Shown: positions 42,806 through 52,240 of the stretch, piece by piece
How the letters are laid out: every line of letters begins with the position of its first letter
Position numbering within the stretch: position 1 is the first letter of the stretch
Notes under the pieces: model-generated
What the model was told of the DNA's origin: nothing
The model's input: only the letters and a program-made list of their open reading frames with translations
The model's database searches: none
Translations under genes and position numbers: made by a program
Assembly (NCBI GenBank): GCA_017417585.1
Contig: JAFPYX010000067.1
Location: 43,567 to 107,566 of the forward strand
Origin: Victivallales bacterium
Lineage (GTDB): Bacteria > Verrucomicrobiota > Lentisphaeria > Oligosphaerales > Oligosphaeraceae
Reading direction: 5' to 3'
Length of the DNA: 64,000 nucleotides

Positions 42806-43036
42806 ATGAAGGAAAACATCCATCCCAAGTACGTCAAGTGCACGGTGACCTGCGCCTGTGGTGCCGTCTTCGAGTGCGAGTCCACCATGCCAAAGCAGTC
42901 CATCGGTATCTGCGCGAAGTGCCATCCCTTCTACACCGGCAAGCAGAAGCTCGTCGATACGGAAGGACGCGTTGACGCCTTCCGCCGCCGCTTCGCGAAT
43001 CTCGACCTCGCGGCTCTCAAGAAAAAGAAGAAGTAG
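42806..43036 (+). CDS. rpmE: 50S ribosomal protein bL31
   Basis: A 76-residue large-subunit protein. MKENIHPKYVKCTVTCACGA and GICAKCHPFYTGKQKLVDTE with GRVDAFRRRF are diagnostic. Several cysteines (CTVTCAC and CAKC) indicate the zinc-binding C+ form. The C-terminus ends in a run of lysines. AAGGAAATCC lies about 8 bases before the ATG. It is followed by a strong terminator and then prfA, a frequent neighbour. Confidence 0.97.
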   Translation: MKENIHPKYVKCTVTCACGAVFECESTMPKQSIGICAKCHPFYTGKQKLVDTEGRVDAFRRRFANLDLAALKKKKK

Positions 43037-43077
43037 CGACTTTGGCCCCTTGCGGGTCGTTTGCTTCGCCTCATTCG

Positions 43078-43117
43078 GCCACGCCTTTGGATTTTCTTCC
43101 TAGGGCGTGGCTTTTTT
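43078..43117 (+). terminator. Rho-independent terminator after rpmE
   Basis: GCCACGCC (43078-43085) pairs with GGCGTGGC (43104-43111), followed by six Ts. Confidence 0.8.
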
Positions 43118-43119
43118 AT

Positions 43120-43160
43120 GAGCAATTGACAATGCGCAATTGGCCATTGTTGACTGCTCA
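43120..43160. repeat. Imperfect inverted repeat with CAATTG words
   Basis: GAGCAATTGACAATG and CATTGTTGACTGCTC face each other around GCGCAATTGGC. It may be another member of the short-repeat family. Confidence 0.45.
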
Positions 43161-43286
43161 TATTTCCGCAACATGTTACTTGCGGGCACCGCCGGGGCCG
43201 CCGCGTGCCGTGCGTGCGTTGATGCAGAACCAAGCCACCGTCGTCGCATGCCGCTGTTGCGTCATTTGCTAAATTGCTAATTGATT

Positions 43287-44375
43287 ATGGACTTAACCGG
43301 GTACATCCAAAACAGCGCCAGCCGTCTGGCCGAGCTGGAGAGCGAAATCAGCCATTTTGACTTCAATGGCGCGGGGAATGAACGTTTCCAGGCGATGAAC
43401 CGCGAATACCAGAAGCTCAAGCATCTGCAGGAGGCCTGGGATGAATTCAACAGCGTGAAGCAGCAGATTTCCGAGAACAAGGAGATGCTTTCCGGCGGTG
43501 CGGACCCCGAGCTGGCGGAGCTGATCAGCGCCGACCTGGAGGAACTCCAGGCGAAGGTCACCCCGTTGGAGCAGCGCCTCAAGATGCTGATTTTGCCGAC
43601 TCATCCCAACGAGGGTCGCGATGTCATCGTGGAAATCCGTCCTGCCGCCGGTGGCGACGAGGCGAGTCTCTTCGCGGGTGACCTCTACCGCATGTACACA
43701 CGCTTCTGCGAGACGAAAGGCTGGCACGTGGAGATGCTGGACCTGGGCGAGACCGAGGTCGGCGGCATCAAGAATGTCTCGTTCATGGTGCGCGGCGACG
43801 AGGCGTGGAGCATGCTCCACTTCGAGTCCGGCGTGCATCGCGTGCAGCGAGTGCCGACGACCGAGACGCAGGGGCGAATCCATACCTCCACCGCCACGGT
43901 GGCGGTCATGGCGGAAGCCCAGGAAGTGGATATCGAGCTCAAGCCCGAGGATTTGCGCATCGACGTCTTCCGTTCCTCCGGCGCGGGCGGGCAGGGCGTG
44001 AACCGTACCGACTCCGCCGTGCGCGTGACTTACTTGCCCACCGGCGACTTCGTGGCCAGCCAGCAGGAGCGCTCACAGCACAAGAACAAGGAGATCGCCA
44101 TGCGAATCCTGCGGTCGCGGTTGCTGGAACGCCGCCAGATGGAGGAGGACGCCAAGAACGCCGCGGAGCGCCGAAGCCAGATCGGCAGCGGCGACCGTTC
44201 CGAAAAGGCCCGTACCTATAATTTCCCGCAGAACCGCGTGACTGACCACCGCTTCAATATCACCCGCTACGACCTGCCTGCCATCATCGATGGCGACCTC
44301 GATGGTCTTTTGGGAGAAATCCGTGCCGCCGATGCCGAACAGCGCCTCGCCAGGGAACTCCATTTGGACAACTGA
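43287..44375 (+). CDS. prfA: Peptide chain release factor 1
   Basis: About 362 residues from the ATG at 43287. It recognises UAA and UAG stop codons and releases the peptide. The codon-recognition region reads RVQRVPTTETQGRIHTSTAT, with PTT at the usual PxT tripeptide. The catalytic GGQ lies in SSGAGGQGVNRTDSAVRVTY; the residue after GGQ is Gly where most family members I recall have His or Asn. NFPQNRVTDHRFNITRYDLP is the usual late motif. The usual downstream prmC methyltransferase is absent here. The upstream gap holds a terminator, so it has its own promoter. Confidence 0.95.
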   Translation: MDLTGYIQNSASRLAELESEISHFDFNGAGNERFQAMNREYQKLKHLQEAWDEFNSVKQQISENKEMLSGGADPELAELISADLEELQAKVTPLEQRLKMLILPTHPNEGRDVIVEIRPAAGGDEASLFAGDLYRMYTRFCETKGWHVEMLDLGETEVGGIKNVSFMVRGDEAWSMLHFESGVHRVQRVPTTETQGRIHTSTATVAVMAEAQEVDIELKPEDLRIDVFRSSGAGGQGVNRTDSAVRVTYLPTGDFVASQQERSQHKNKEIAMRILRSRLLERRQMEEDAKNAAERRSQIGSGDRSEKARTYNFPQNRVTDHRFNITRYDLPAIIDGDLDGLLGEIRAADAEQRLARELHLDN

Positions 44376-44404
44376 TTGATCCTTTTTCAGAATACTTATA
44401 TATT
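44376..44404 (+). promoter_or_regulatory. Candidate promoter of the transglutaminase-like gene
   Basis: TTGATC (44376-44381), 17-bp spacer, TATATT (44399-44404), about 100 bp before the ATG at 44504. TTCTTATGTATT occurs twice in the leader. Confidence 0.4.
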
Positions 44405-44503
44405 AACGGGATATTGTAAAAAGTTCTTATGTATTTTCTTATGTATTATTGAGAAAATACGCAAAATTCTTTCGATTCAGTTTTCATATCTTACCAACCG
44501 AGA

Positions 44504-47158
44504 ATGAAGATGATAACTCATTATACGAATCGATTCCCTTGGCTGCCTTTCTGGATTTGTCTAGTGCTGCTGCCTCTTTGCCCTTTATGGAATGCGGCGA
44601 TTGCAGAGGAACAGATAGAATATTTCGACGGGAGCACGCTCATCGCCGGTGCCTTCCTGCCACCGGTCAGCCGCGCCGAATTGCGGGGCGAAGGCGAGGC
44701 CAGTTATCTTGGCAAGAACGAGTCATTGGAGGCGACGCTGGTCGCCGGTTGGGAAAGACTTGCCACCGAAATCGATGTCTCAGCCCATGAAATATCAATA
44801 AACGAATTTAATAATTATTATTTTAATATTCTAAACTTACATGGCGAGATATTCCATGTCGAAACCCAATATGGAATAAGTTATGGCGAGTATGTTTCCA
44901 AGGTGTATCCCGAATATTCGGTTACGGATGCCTCTGCCCTTGCGGAAATGAAGACCGAACTGGAGCAGGCCGTCCAAAATGCGCTTTCGCTCTTGACCGA
45001 CAATATGACTAACCTTGAGAAGGCGATAATTCTTCACGACTTCATTTGTTCCAATAATGAATATGATTATACCTTGAATCTGCCCCATACCCACGATGCC
45101 TATGGAGCACTGGTACTCAAGCGTTCCGTGTGTGCTGGCTATGCCATCAGCTATGCTTATTTGTTGCACCGAGCTGGAATGGCTGCGGATTACATCATCG
45201 CTGATTCGATGAATCATGCATGGAACGCAGTGTTTCTGGATGGCGAGTGGTATCACGCCGATGTCACCTGGGATGACGGATACGATATACCCGAGATTTT
45301 TTCACACGAGTACTTTCTAAAAAGCGACGTGGCAATCAAAAGCCTGGACCATCCCGTCTGGGATTATCCGCTTTATACTTGTACCAGTACCCGTTTTGAC
45401 GATTGTTTCTGGACAGAAGATTCCTTTGCCCTTGGTGCCATTCCCTGCTTCAACGGGCGTGGGTATGCCGTCTCTAAAACCAAAAATGAATTATATGCCT
45501 ATGACTTGGAAACTGGTCAGGGCGAGAAGGTTCTTGAACTTCCGGATGTCCGTTGGAATGTCTGGGGGAGGCCCAAATCTTTCTGGAGTGGCAAATTCTA
45601 TCAACTGGCGACCTTCCATGGTTTGCTCGCGATCAGTACCCGCGATTCCGTGTTGCTTTTTGACCCTGACAACATGGTTGTTGCGACTTTGCCTGCAGAT
45701 TGGCCGGTTGATACGGGGTATTGCTATGGGCTTTGGATGAGCGATGGCAACAGCTTGTATGCTGTGATTCGACAATCTCCGAATGGCGACGAATATACTA
45801 TGGAATCTTTGCCGTGGGTTTCGGTCGTCCAGGTGACGGTTGAACCCGCTGCTCAAGAATACAATGTCTTGAACGCAGGAGGCACCGAAAGCCTCCAGCT
45901 CTCTGCAAAGGTGTCTCCTTCCAATGCTTCCTGGCAGGTTCTTACATGGACTTCAGACAATGAGGAGGTGGCCACAGTGGATTCCCAGGGGCAGGCGTCC
46001 ATCTCTTTGGCGGCACCTGGAGCCGCCACGATTTATGCGACTAGTCGGGAGAACATTTCTGGACAATGCAGTATTTCGGTGGATTATCCGCCAATCACCA
46101 TCAGTGTAACATCGTCCCCGGAGGCAGGTGGACAAGTTTCAGGCGGGGGAGTCTTCGAACATGGAGCGATGACTGCTCTTACCGCTTTCCCAGCTGACGA
46201 TTATACTTTTACAGGATGGTTCCTAAATGACGAGTTGGTTTCCGATGAAGAGTCATACCAAATTACTGCGTATGAAGATATTGACTATATTGCCGTCTTT
46301 GTGCCAAAGACCTATGCGGTCACGACGGATGGCTGTACGGCGGACAAGGGAACTGCGTCTCGGGGCGAGACGGTCACGGTGACGGCGACTCTGCCAGAAG
46401 ACGCGTTGGCCTCCGACTACGACTACGAGTGGACACTCGTTCCTGAGGTCGAGTTCAGTATTGGCGAAGGCACCGCATCCTTCGAGATGCCTGACGAGGC
46501 GGTCGAGGTGACTTGCGTCGCTACCCTGAAGACCTACGAAATTACGGTGGACGGCTGTACGGCGGACAAGGCACTTGCCGCTCGCGGCGAGATGGTTACG
46601 GTGACGGCGACTTTTCCGGAGGACGAGGAAGCGGAGTTCTGGGATTTCGCCTGGAGCAGTGTTCCGCCTGTGGAGTTCACTGCATTGGATGAATTGACTA
46701 TGAGCTTCGAGATGCCTGCCGATGCGGTTACAGTGACTTGCGCATTGAGCGAGAAGCCAATGGAGAACACCACCACACAACGAGTTCTGCAATTGGCGCG
46801 TGGCTGGAATCCGATTGTGTTGAGTCTTACTCCGGACGAGCCTTCCGCGGAACGGCTTGAGAAATTTCAGCCGATGGTCTGGGATAACCGAAATCAAATC
46901 TACACACGGGCGCAGGAGTTCTCTGCCGAGGGGCTTTACTGGATTTATGTGCTGGTGGAAAAGCGTGTGGTGGTGACCGGTGAACCGTTTTCCGCATCCA
47001 TGCCGCAGGGTGGGGGTTGGTGGCCCTATGGCACCTTCGAGCCTGAATTCCCGCTGGATGGCTATGAAGTCTGGCTGTGGGAAAAGGGTGTCTTCCAGTG
47101 TCTGGAAAATCCGCAGATTGTGCCAGGGAAGGGGTATTTCCTGCGGAAAAATCAATAG
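44504..47158 (+). CDS. Secreted transglutaminase-like protein with Ig-like repeats and shared C-terminal module
   Basis: An 884-residue protein. Residues 1-34 are a signal peptide (FWICLVLLPLCPLWNAAIA). Residues about 110-265 are a transglutaminase/protease-like domain with a full triad: Cys in KRSVCAGYAISYAYLLHRAG, His in SMNHAWNAVFLDGEWY and Asp in HADVTWDDGYD. After a spacer come a Big_2-like Ig domain (about 445-530), an InlB-type repeat and two copies of a DGCTADK-A-RGE-VTVTA segment. The last 128 residues are the Trp/Gly module also found in the C25 peptidase (PQGGGWWPYG, PGKGYF). It is probably a surface or extracellular protease or crosslinking enzyme; the substrate is unknown. It converges on the MATE gene. 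Confidence 0.85.
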   Translation: MKMITHYTNRFPWLPFWICLVLLPLCPLWNAAIAEEQIEYFDGSTLIAGAFLPPVSRAELRGEGEASYLGKNESLEATLVAGWERLATEIDVSAHEISINEFNNYYFNILNLHGEIFHVETQYGISYGEYVSKVYPEYSVTDASALAEMKTELEQAVQNALSLLTDNMTNLEKAIILHDFICSNNEYDYTLNLPHTHDAYGALVLKRSVCAGYAISYAYLLHRAGMAADYIIADSMNHAWNAVFLDGEWYHADVTWDDGYDIPEIFSHEYFLKSDVAIKSLDHPVWDYPLYTCTSTRFDDCFWTEDSFALGAIPCFNGRGYAVSKTKNELYAYDLETGQGEKVLELPDVRWNVWGRPKSFWSGKFYQLATFHGLLAISTRDSVLLFDPDNMVVATLPADWPVDTGYCYGLWMSDGNSLYAVIRQSPNGDEYTMESLPWVSVVQVTVEPAAQEYNVLNAGGTESLQLSAKVSPSNASWQVLTWTSDNEEVATVDSQGQASISLAAPGAATIYATSRENISGQCSISVDYPPITISVTSSPEAGGQVSGGGVFEHGAMTALTAFPADDYTFTGWFLNDELVSDEESYQITAYEDIDYIAVFVPKTYAVTTDGCTADKGTASRGETVTVTATLPEDALASDYDYEWTLVPEVEFSIGEGTASFEMPDEAVEVTCVATLKTYEITVDGCTADKALAARGEMVTVTATFPEDEEAEFWDFAWSSVPPVEFTALDELTMSFEMPADAVTVTCALSEKPMENTTTQRVLQLARGWNPIVLSLTPDEPSAERLEKFQPMVWDNRNQIYTRAQEFSAEGLYWIYVLVEKRVVVTGEPFSASMPQGGGWWPYGTFEPEFPLDGYEVWLWEKGVFQCLENPQIVPGKGYFLRKNQ

Positions 47159-47176
47159 TCTGAAAACCTACAACCT

Positions 47177-47223
47177 GTGCAATTGGAACGGTGTTGACTG
47201 GAAGCAACTCCTTTCAATTGCAC
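47177..47223. repeat. 9-bp inverted repeat between convergent genes
   Basis: GTGCAATTG (47177-47185) and CAATTGCAC (47215-47223), loop 29 bases. It could act as a weak bidirectional transcription stop. Confidence 0.5.
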
Positions 47224-47299
47224 GGCTGTGGGAATATCCTTGCAATTCATTGTGTAGTATCTGCTTGCGGCTGTATTGGCGAGCAGTCTTTCCAGGCAT

Positions 47300-48685
47300 C
47301 TATGTGTCGGCCAGGATCTTGATATGCTTCCAGCGTCCGGAGCGGAACCGGAGCCACACGGGGAGGATTCCCGTGACGTATGAGAGGTTCCAGATCAGCC
47401 AGGTGGGGATGATGTCGAGGCGCAGTGGCTTCAGGCAGAACCACACTAAAAAGGTGGCGAACCAGTTGAAGAGGACATTGATCAACATCGCGGCGAAGGT
47501 GTCGCCGCCACCTTGGAGGCCGCCGCTGTAGATGAGGTATATCCCGTTGCAGAAGACGCTGATGCAGTTGATTCGCAGCATCCATACTGTAAAATGGAGC
47601 AGTGAGCTGTAGCCCAATGCGGGATCGTTGCCGGTAAACAGATGCACCATCGGAACGGTGAAGATCAGATAGAGGATTGATAGCATCAGACTGTAGGCAA
47701 TCGACAGTTTCAGTCCGGAATGGACTGCACGTTCGGCCTCGGGGATGTCCTGTGCGCCCAATCGCTGGCTGGTCAGGCTGGTCACGCCGATCTGCAGGCC
47801 GTTCATGGGAAGGAAGCTGATCATCTCCCAGCTCATCACGATGGTCATCGCCGCCGCGGCGTCAACGCTTATGCCGTGGAAGATGAGGACATCCACGGTG
47901 AACGAGAAGCTGCACAGCAGACCGGTCAGGCCGCTGGGGTAGCCGAAGCGGAACAATGCCTTGACGACCTCAGGGGCGGGCTTGAACATCTTCTTGCTTT
48001 TCCAGGGCGACTGGCGGAATTTGCGGATAACGCCCCAGGCCAATATGGCGGTCATTGCGAAGGAGGATGCCACGGTGCCGATGGCCGCGCCGTCTATGCC
48101 CATGGCTGGACAGCCCCATTTGCCGTAGATAAGCGCGTAGTTCACCACGAGATTCACCACCAGCGCCACGGCGTTTCCCCACATGATGATGGCGGTCTCG
48201 CCGATGCCGGAGAAGAAGGATGCCAGTGGTGAACGGAAGAGTCCGAAGATGCATCCGATGGTGCAGATCCAGAAATATCTGAGTTCCTGCTGCGTCTGAA
48301 GCGCCTCGTGCGAACCCAGGGTGAAGAGCCGCGAGACGCCGACTGCCAGGAGCAGAATGAGCGGGTAGGTCCAGAAGGCGAGACGAAGGGTCTGGATGGT
48401 AGTTCGCGGACATTCTTCGTAGTTTTTCGCGCCGAACTGACGCGCCACCAGCGCAGAAGAGTAGGCCAAAAGCCCCACGAAGAAGACCATGCAGGTCCAG
48501 CAGGCGGAGCCGCCCGACATGCATGCGGCCATCTCCGTCTTGCCCAGGCGGGATAGATACAGCCGGTCCACGAACATCATCGCGGTGTCGAAAAGGCTCG
48601 ACATCATCATCGGCAACGCGATTGGCAGCAACTTGCCAATGCCGCCGGCACCACGCCAATGGGATGAATTGCGAATCGAGAACAT
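47300..48685 (-). CDS. MATE family efflux transporter
   Basis: A 461-residue membrane protein with about twelve helices. MATE marks are ALPMMMSSLFDTAMMFVDRL near the N-terminus, LVARQFGAKNYEECPRTTIQ after TM2-3, and a second-half copy EMISFLPMNGLQIGVTSLTS and QRLGAQDIPEAERAVHSGLK. MmFVDRLYLSRLG is the usual first loop. It exports organic cations or drugs with sodium or proton exchange; the ligand cannot be read from sequence. It converges on the transglutaminase gene and is divergent from the glycosidase gene. Its upstream leader contains two 10-bp AATTGTCxTA repeats (48701-48720). Confidence 0.92.
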   Translation of the reverse strand: MFSIRNSSHWRGAGGIGKLLPIALPMMMSSLFDTAMMFVDRLYLSRLGKTEMAACMSGGSACWTCMVFFVGLLAYSSALVARQFGAKNYEECPRTTIQTLRLAFWTYPLILLLAVGVSRLFTLGSHEALQTQQELRYFWICTIGCIFGLFRSPLASFFSGIGETAIIMWGNAVALVVNLVVNYALIYGKWGCPAMGIDGAAIGTVASSFAMTAILAWGVIRKFRQSPWKSKKMFKPAPEVVKALFRFGYPSGLTGLLCSFSFTVDVLIFHGISVDAAAAMTIVMSWEMISFLPMNGLQIGVTSLTSQRLGAQDIPEAERAVHSGLKLSIAYSLMLSILYLIFTVPMVHLFTGNDPALGYSSLLHFTVWMLRINCISVFCNGIYLIYSGGLQGGGDTFAAMLINVLFNWFATFLVWFCLKPLRLDIIPTWLIWNLSYVTGILPVWLRFRSGRWKHIKILADT

Positions 48686-48915
48686 GACCGTGTTGGGTGA
48701 AATTGTCGTAAATTGTCATAATTTAGTATGCGGCTATGGCTTTTCCAATTTGTCCGCCGTTTGACGGCGACATTTTCGCCCTTTGCTGCTCTTCCCTGGT
48801 TCCCGTTTGCGCACGAGCATGGAAAATCAATCGGCTTGCCAGGCTTCAGCAGGGACGGTTCATCGATAATGGGATATAGTAACCGCACTTGGAATCATGC
48901 CAATTAGGGTTTGAC

Positions 48916-51129
48916 ATGCGGTACGGGATATTGCTGATTGCGGCGTTCTGCGTTTTTTCTTGTGTTCAAGTGTGCCTGTCCAGAGAAAATTTGGAGAAGA
49001 TGGAAGCTTTGCTGGAGAAATTGAATGCGGAACCCGAACTGACCGTGGGCATCGAGGTTCTGCCGGAGACGAACCCGAAGATTGTCCTGAATGGCCGCAA
49101 GGTGGACGCGTTGCTGTACAATGCGCCTTATCCCTGGAAATATGACGAACAGAACACGCAGGAGAAAATCGCGAATTTCCACCGGGGTGGCATCGACCTC
49201 CTGAGCCTGGGCATCGAGACCAACGTCTGGCATGCGGATGGCTCCATCGATGAGGAGTATATCGCCAGCGTCCTCTACCGCGCGCTGCTGCTCAACCCCG
49301 ATGCCTACCTGAATCTCGCGATCAACCTCAATGGCGCACCACGTTGGTGGATGGATGCCAATCCAGAGGAGTTGATGGACTACGCGAATGGCGGTGTGGA
49401 CCCCGCCGCCAAGGATCCGATCTTCAATGTCCGCGCACCCTCCTATGCGTCGCTGAAATGGCGTCAGGACGCCATGGACTACCTCCGCCAGGTGGTTTCC
49501 TTCGTGGAGTCCATCCCCGCCGGCAAACGAGTCTTCAGTTATCGAGTGGACTACGGAATCTACCGTGAATGGCACTATTACGGGATGCGTTCTGGGATGC
49601 CTGGCACTTGTTCGGCAATGCGGGAGGCATTCCGTCGCCACCTTGTCGAACAATATCATACGGATGCGGCTTTGCAGGCGGCCTGGCATGACCCCGAGGT
49701 CACTTTGGCGACCGCCGAAATCCCCTCGCAGGAGGCGCGGTTGCATTCGATAGCGGATGGCGCGACGTTGCGGGATCCCGTGGAGGACCGCGCGGTGATC
49801 GACTTCCTCCACACGATGCAGTATGAGATGCGCGACCTGGTGATTGCCTGCGACAAAGCGGTCAAGGAGGCGTGCGGCTACCGCAAGCTCTGCGGAAACT
49901 ACCACGGATACCTCTTTGGAATGGAGTATCCGGTCGAGGCGTGGCATCTGGAGAACGAGTCCGTGCTGGACTCCGGCGTGGTGGACTGGCAGGTCTCCCC
50001 AAACCTCTACTCCAACCGCGAGGTGGATGACGCAGAGTTCGGGCGCAGCCCCATCGAAAGTTATACCCTGCGGGGAAAACTCGCCATCCAAGAGCACGAC
50101 AGCCGCACCTACCTGGCGGTGGAGGAGACCTACCATCGGCACGTCTCCACCCCTGCGCAGTCCGTCACCACACTGGCGAGAGATTTTGCCCAGACGCTCT
50201 GCCGCAATGCGGGCTGCTGGTACATGGATTTCGCGCGAGACTGGTACAACGACCCCGAGATCTTCGCCTTCTTCCGGAAACTGGAAGCCATCCGTGCGCT
50301 GGCGACTCACAACGCCTCGGTCGCCAAGGTCGCGGTCGTGGGTGACCTGGAGAGCATCTACTACCACAAGATCTCCACAACGGGCATCGACCTGGTCTTC
50401 GACAGCAACGCGCAGGAACTCACCCATACGGCGACGCCATTCGACGTGCTGCTCTTCACCGACCTGGAGAATCCCAATGTGCGCGATTACCAGGTGTATG
50501 TCTTTCCGAACCTCTTCTACCTCACGCCAGAAAAGGCAACTGTTATCGAGAAGCTTCGCGAGGCGGGCAAGAGCCTCGTGTGGCTCTATGCGCCGGGCTA
50601 CCTCAATGCGCAAGGCCACGCGGCCGGGAACATCCAGGCACTGACCGGCTTCGCGGTGAAAGAGAGCGCCGCGCCCCGGGACGGCGTGGCGTATCTTCAC
50701 GGCACCGAGGCCATGCGTCCCTTCTCGGGGAATGCCTTTGCGCCCTCCTTCACCATTGAAATAGGGGAGGGTGTGAGCCCGCTGGCGACCCGCACGCAGG
50801 GAGGCGGCGACGTGACCTTCGCAGTGCGCGAGAATGGTGCAGGGAGGGAGTTCTACTCCACCACGGGATTCCTTTCGCGGAATGCCTGGAAACAGCTCTT
50901 TAGGGAGTGCGGAGTACATTGCTACGAGGAATCCGGCACCACGGTCGTCTGGGCGAGCCGTTCCTTCATCTCCATCAACGGCAAGCCTGGTAAATACACT
51001 CTCACACTACCGACATCTCGTCGTGTGACCGAACTGCTGCCGAAATCAGGCGTACCTTTCGGACCAACCACTGCCATCGAGGTGGAACTCACCGAGGAAA
51101 TCGGCCTGAGGATGTATTACCTGGAATAG
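48916..51129 (+). CDS. Secreted GH42-like glycoside hydrolase
   Basis: About 737 residues from the ATG at 48916 (AGGGT just upstream). Residues 1-22 are a signal peptide (RYGILLIAAFCVFSCVQVCL). The TIM-barrel region (about 45-440) resembles GH42/GH14-like beta-galactosidases: NFHRGGIDLLSLGIETNVWH, NLNGAPRWWMDANPEEL, and FSYRVDYGIYREWHYYG, whose Glu is a candidate acid/base. LAVEETYHRHVSTPAQS may hold the nucleophile. FRRHLVEQYHTDAALQAAWH (about 239) matches the repeated pattern in the permease loop at 29864. A Rossmann-like trimerisation domain follows (about 460-560, FDVLLFTDLENPNVRDYQVY). Substrate is unknown; a beta-galactoside-type polymer is plausible. Confidence 0.78.
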   Translation: MRYGILLIAAFCVFSCVQVCLSRENLEKMEALLEKLNAEPELTVGIEVLPETNPKIVLNGRKVDALLYNAPYPWKYDEQNTQEKIANFHRGGIDLLSLGIETNVWHADGSIDEEYIASVLYRALLLNPDAYLNLAINLNGAPRWWMDANPEELMDYANGGVDPAAKDPIFNVRAPSYASLKWRQDAMDYLRQVVSFVESIPAGKRVFSYRVDYGIYREWHYYGMRSGMPGTCSAMREAFRRHLVEQYHTDAALQAAWHDPEVTLATAEIPSQEARLHSIADGATLRDPVEDRAVIDFLHTMQYEMRDLVIACDKAVKEACGYRKLCGNYHGYLFGMEYPVEAWHLENESVLDSGVVDWQVSPNLYSNREVDDAEFGRSPIESYTLRGKLAIQEHDSRTYLAVEETYHRHVSTPAQSVTTLARDFAQTLCRNAGCWYMDFARDWYNDPEIFAFFRKLEAIRALATHNASVAKVAVVGDLESIYYHKISTTGIDLVFDSNAQELTHTATPFDVLLFTDLENPNVRDYQVYVFPNLFYLTPEKATVIEKLREAGKSLVWLYAPGYLNAQGHAAGNIQALTGFAVKESAAPRDGVAYLHGTEAMRPFSGNAFAPSFTIEIGEGVSPLATRTQGGGDVTFAVRENGAGREFYSTTGFLSRNAWKQLFRECGVHCYEESGTTVVWASRSFISINGKPGKYTLTLPTSRRVTELLPKSGVPFGPTTAIEVELTEEIGLRMYYLE

Positions 51130-51399
51130 ACAAAAACGGTTCTTGAGAGGTATCCTGGTGGCGGCAAGTCAATGCGTAGAGGGAAATGCATAGCCGTAAT
51201 CGGGGGTGGCAGTTTTTAAGGGAAAGAATGGAAGAGTTTTCCTCGGGTTTGGAAAAGTGGTCCATTTTACCGTAGTAATAGTCATGCTTGAGGAATTTCA
51301 AGAAGGGTGAAACATTTTTTTGCATCTGGCTGTTACAATACACGCTGGGAAATAGAGTTTTTTCAACCATAGTCATTGAATCAACAACAGAGAAAAGCC

Positions 51400-52056
51400 A
51401 TGTTTTGTAGAAAATGCGGAAAAGAAAATAGTGATTCGGCAATCTTTTGCACAAATTGTGGATCCCCTATGGCTGATGAGGTCCCGCCCCCTCCGGTAAT
51501 CCCCACGGTAAAGCCGATCAACGATGCCAATGTCCCGCCTTCTCCGGTAATCCCCGCGGTGAAGCCGATCAACGATGCCAATGTCCCGCCTCCTCCGGCA
51601 ATCCCCACGGGGATTCCGGTCAACAACGTCAATGTCCCGCCTCCTCCGGTAATCCCCACGGTGAAGCCAATCAACGGTACCATCCCGCCTCCTCCGGCAA
51701 TCCCCACGGGGATTCCGGTCAACAACGTCAATGTCCCGCCTCCGACTACGATAAGGATCACAGGGCAAGTCAATCCGGTAAATGCGGGTAATATGAATCC
51801 CGCTCCAGCGAAGGCGAAAAAGAACTTGGCCGGTGAGATCTTTTCCGTTCTCGGCTTTTTTGCGGGCATTCCGGTTAGCTACTTTTTTCAACCCGCGATT
51901 TTTCGGGCGAAGGTTCCGCTTGGAACCTATGTCACGAATTTCTGGAGGGCCTTGTCGGAAGATCAACTTAGATGGCCACTCATCATTTCATGTTTAGTCT
52001 GCGCCATCATCGGCAAGGCTATCGGAGCGGCAATTGACTCTTGCTCCAATGACTGA
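51400..52056 (+). CDS. Zinc-ribbon membrane protein with proline-rich 17-residue repeats
   Basis: About 218 residues from the ATG at 51400. Residues 1-22 are a zinc ribbon (MFCRKCGKENSDSAIFCTNC). Residues about 28-128 are six tandem copies of a 17-residue unit of the form VPPPPxIPTxxPxNxxN, encoded by a minisatellite. The C-terminal part has two membrane helices (IFSVLGFFAGIPVSYFF and PLIISCLVCAIIGKAIGAAI). The gene at 52241 is a paralogue lacking the Pro repeats. Function is unknown. TTG at 51376 is an alternative start, but the ATG is shared in context with the paralogue. Confidence 0.72.
   Translation: MFCRKCGKENSDSAIFCTNCGSPMADEVPPPPVIPTVKPINDANVPPSPVIPAVKPINDANVPPPPAIPTGIPVNNVNVPPPPVIPTVKPINGTIPPPPAIPTGIPVNNVNVPPPTTIRITGQVNPVNAGNMNPAPAKAKKNLAGEIFSVLGFFAGIPVSYFFQPAIFRAKVPLGTYVTNFWRALSEDQLRWPLIISCLVCAIIGKAIGAAIDSCSND
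51481..51783. repeat. In-frame minisatellite, six units of 51 bp (one of 48)
   Basis: Units start at 51481, 51532, 51583, 51634, 51682 and 51733. Copies 1, 2 and 4 are one subtype (KPIN), copies 3 and 5 another (IPVNNVN), an alternation suggesting duplication of pairs. The last copy is degenerate. Confidence 0.9.
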
Positions 52057-52140
52057 CAGTGAAGAACAAGTCTAGGATAGAGGCCTTGATGATAAAAGTG
52101 GACAATTCGCGACAAGTTTACGGACTTTTTTAGAACCGGG

Positions 52141-52170
52141 TTGAAATTGGAATCATCAATGGCGTAAAAT
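52141..52170 (+). promoter_or_regulatory. Candidate promoter of the second zinc-ribbon gene
   Basis: TTGAAA (52141-52146), 18-bp spacer, TAAAAT (52165-52170). Confidence 0.35.
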
Positions 52171-52240
52171 TTAAATGGGTATTTTCTTTTTTTAGAGTCC
52201 CATAATTATTGTGTCTTTCAATCACCAACAGAGTAAGACC

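Noticed and set aside
48904..50919. 671-codon open frame antisense to the glycosidase
   Set aside because: Shadow frame; the sense strand has a signal peptide and glycosidase motifs.
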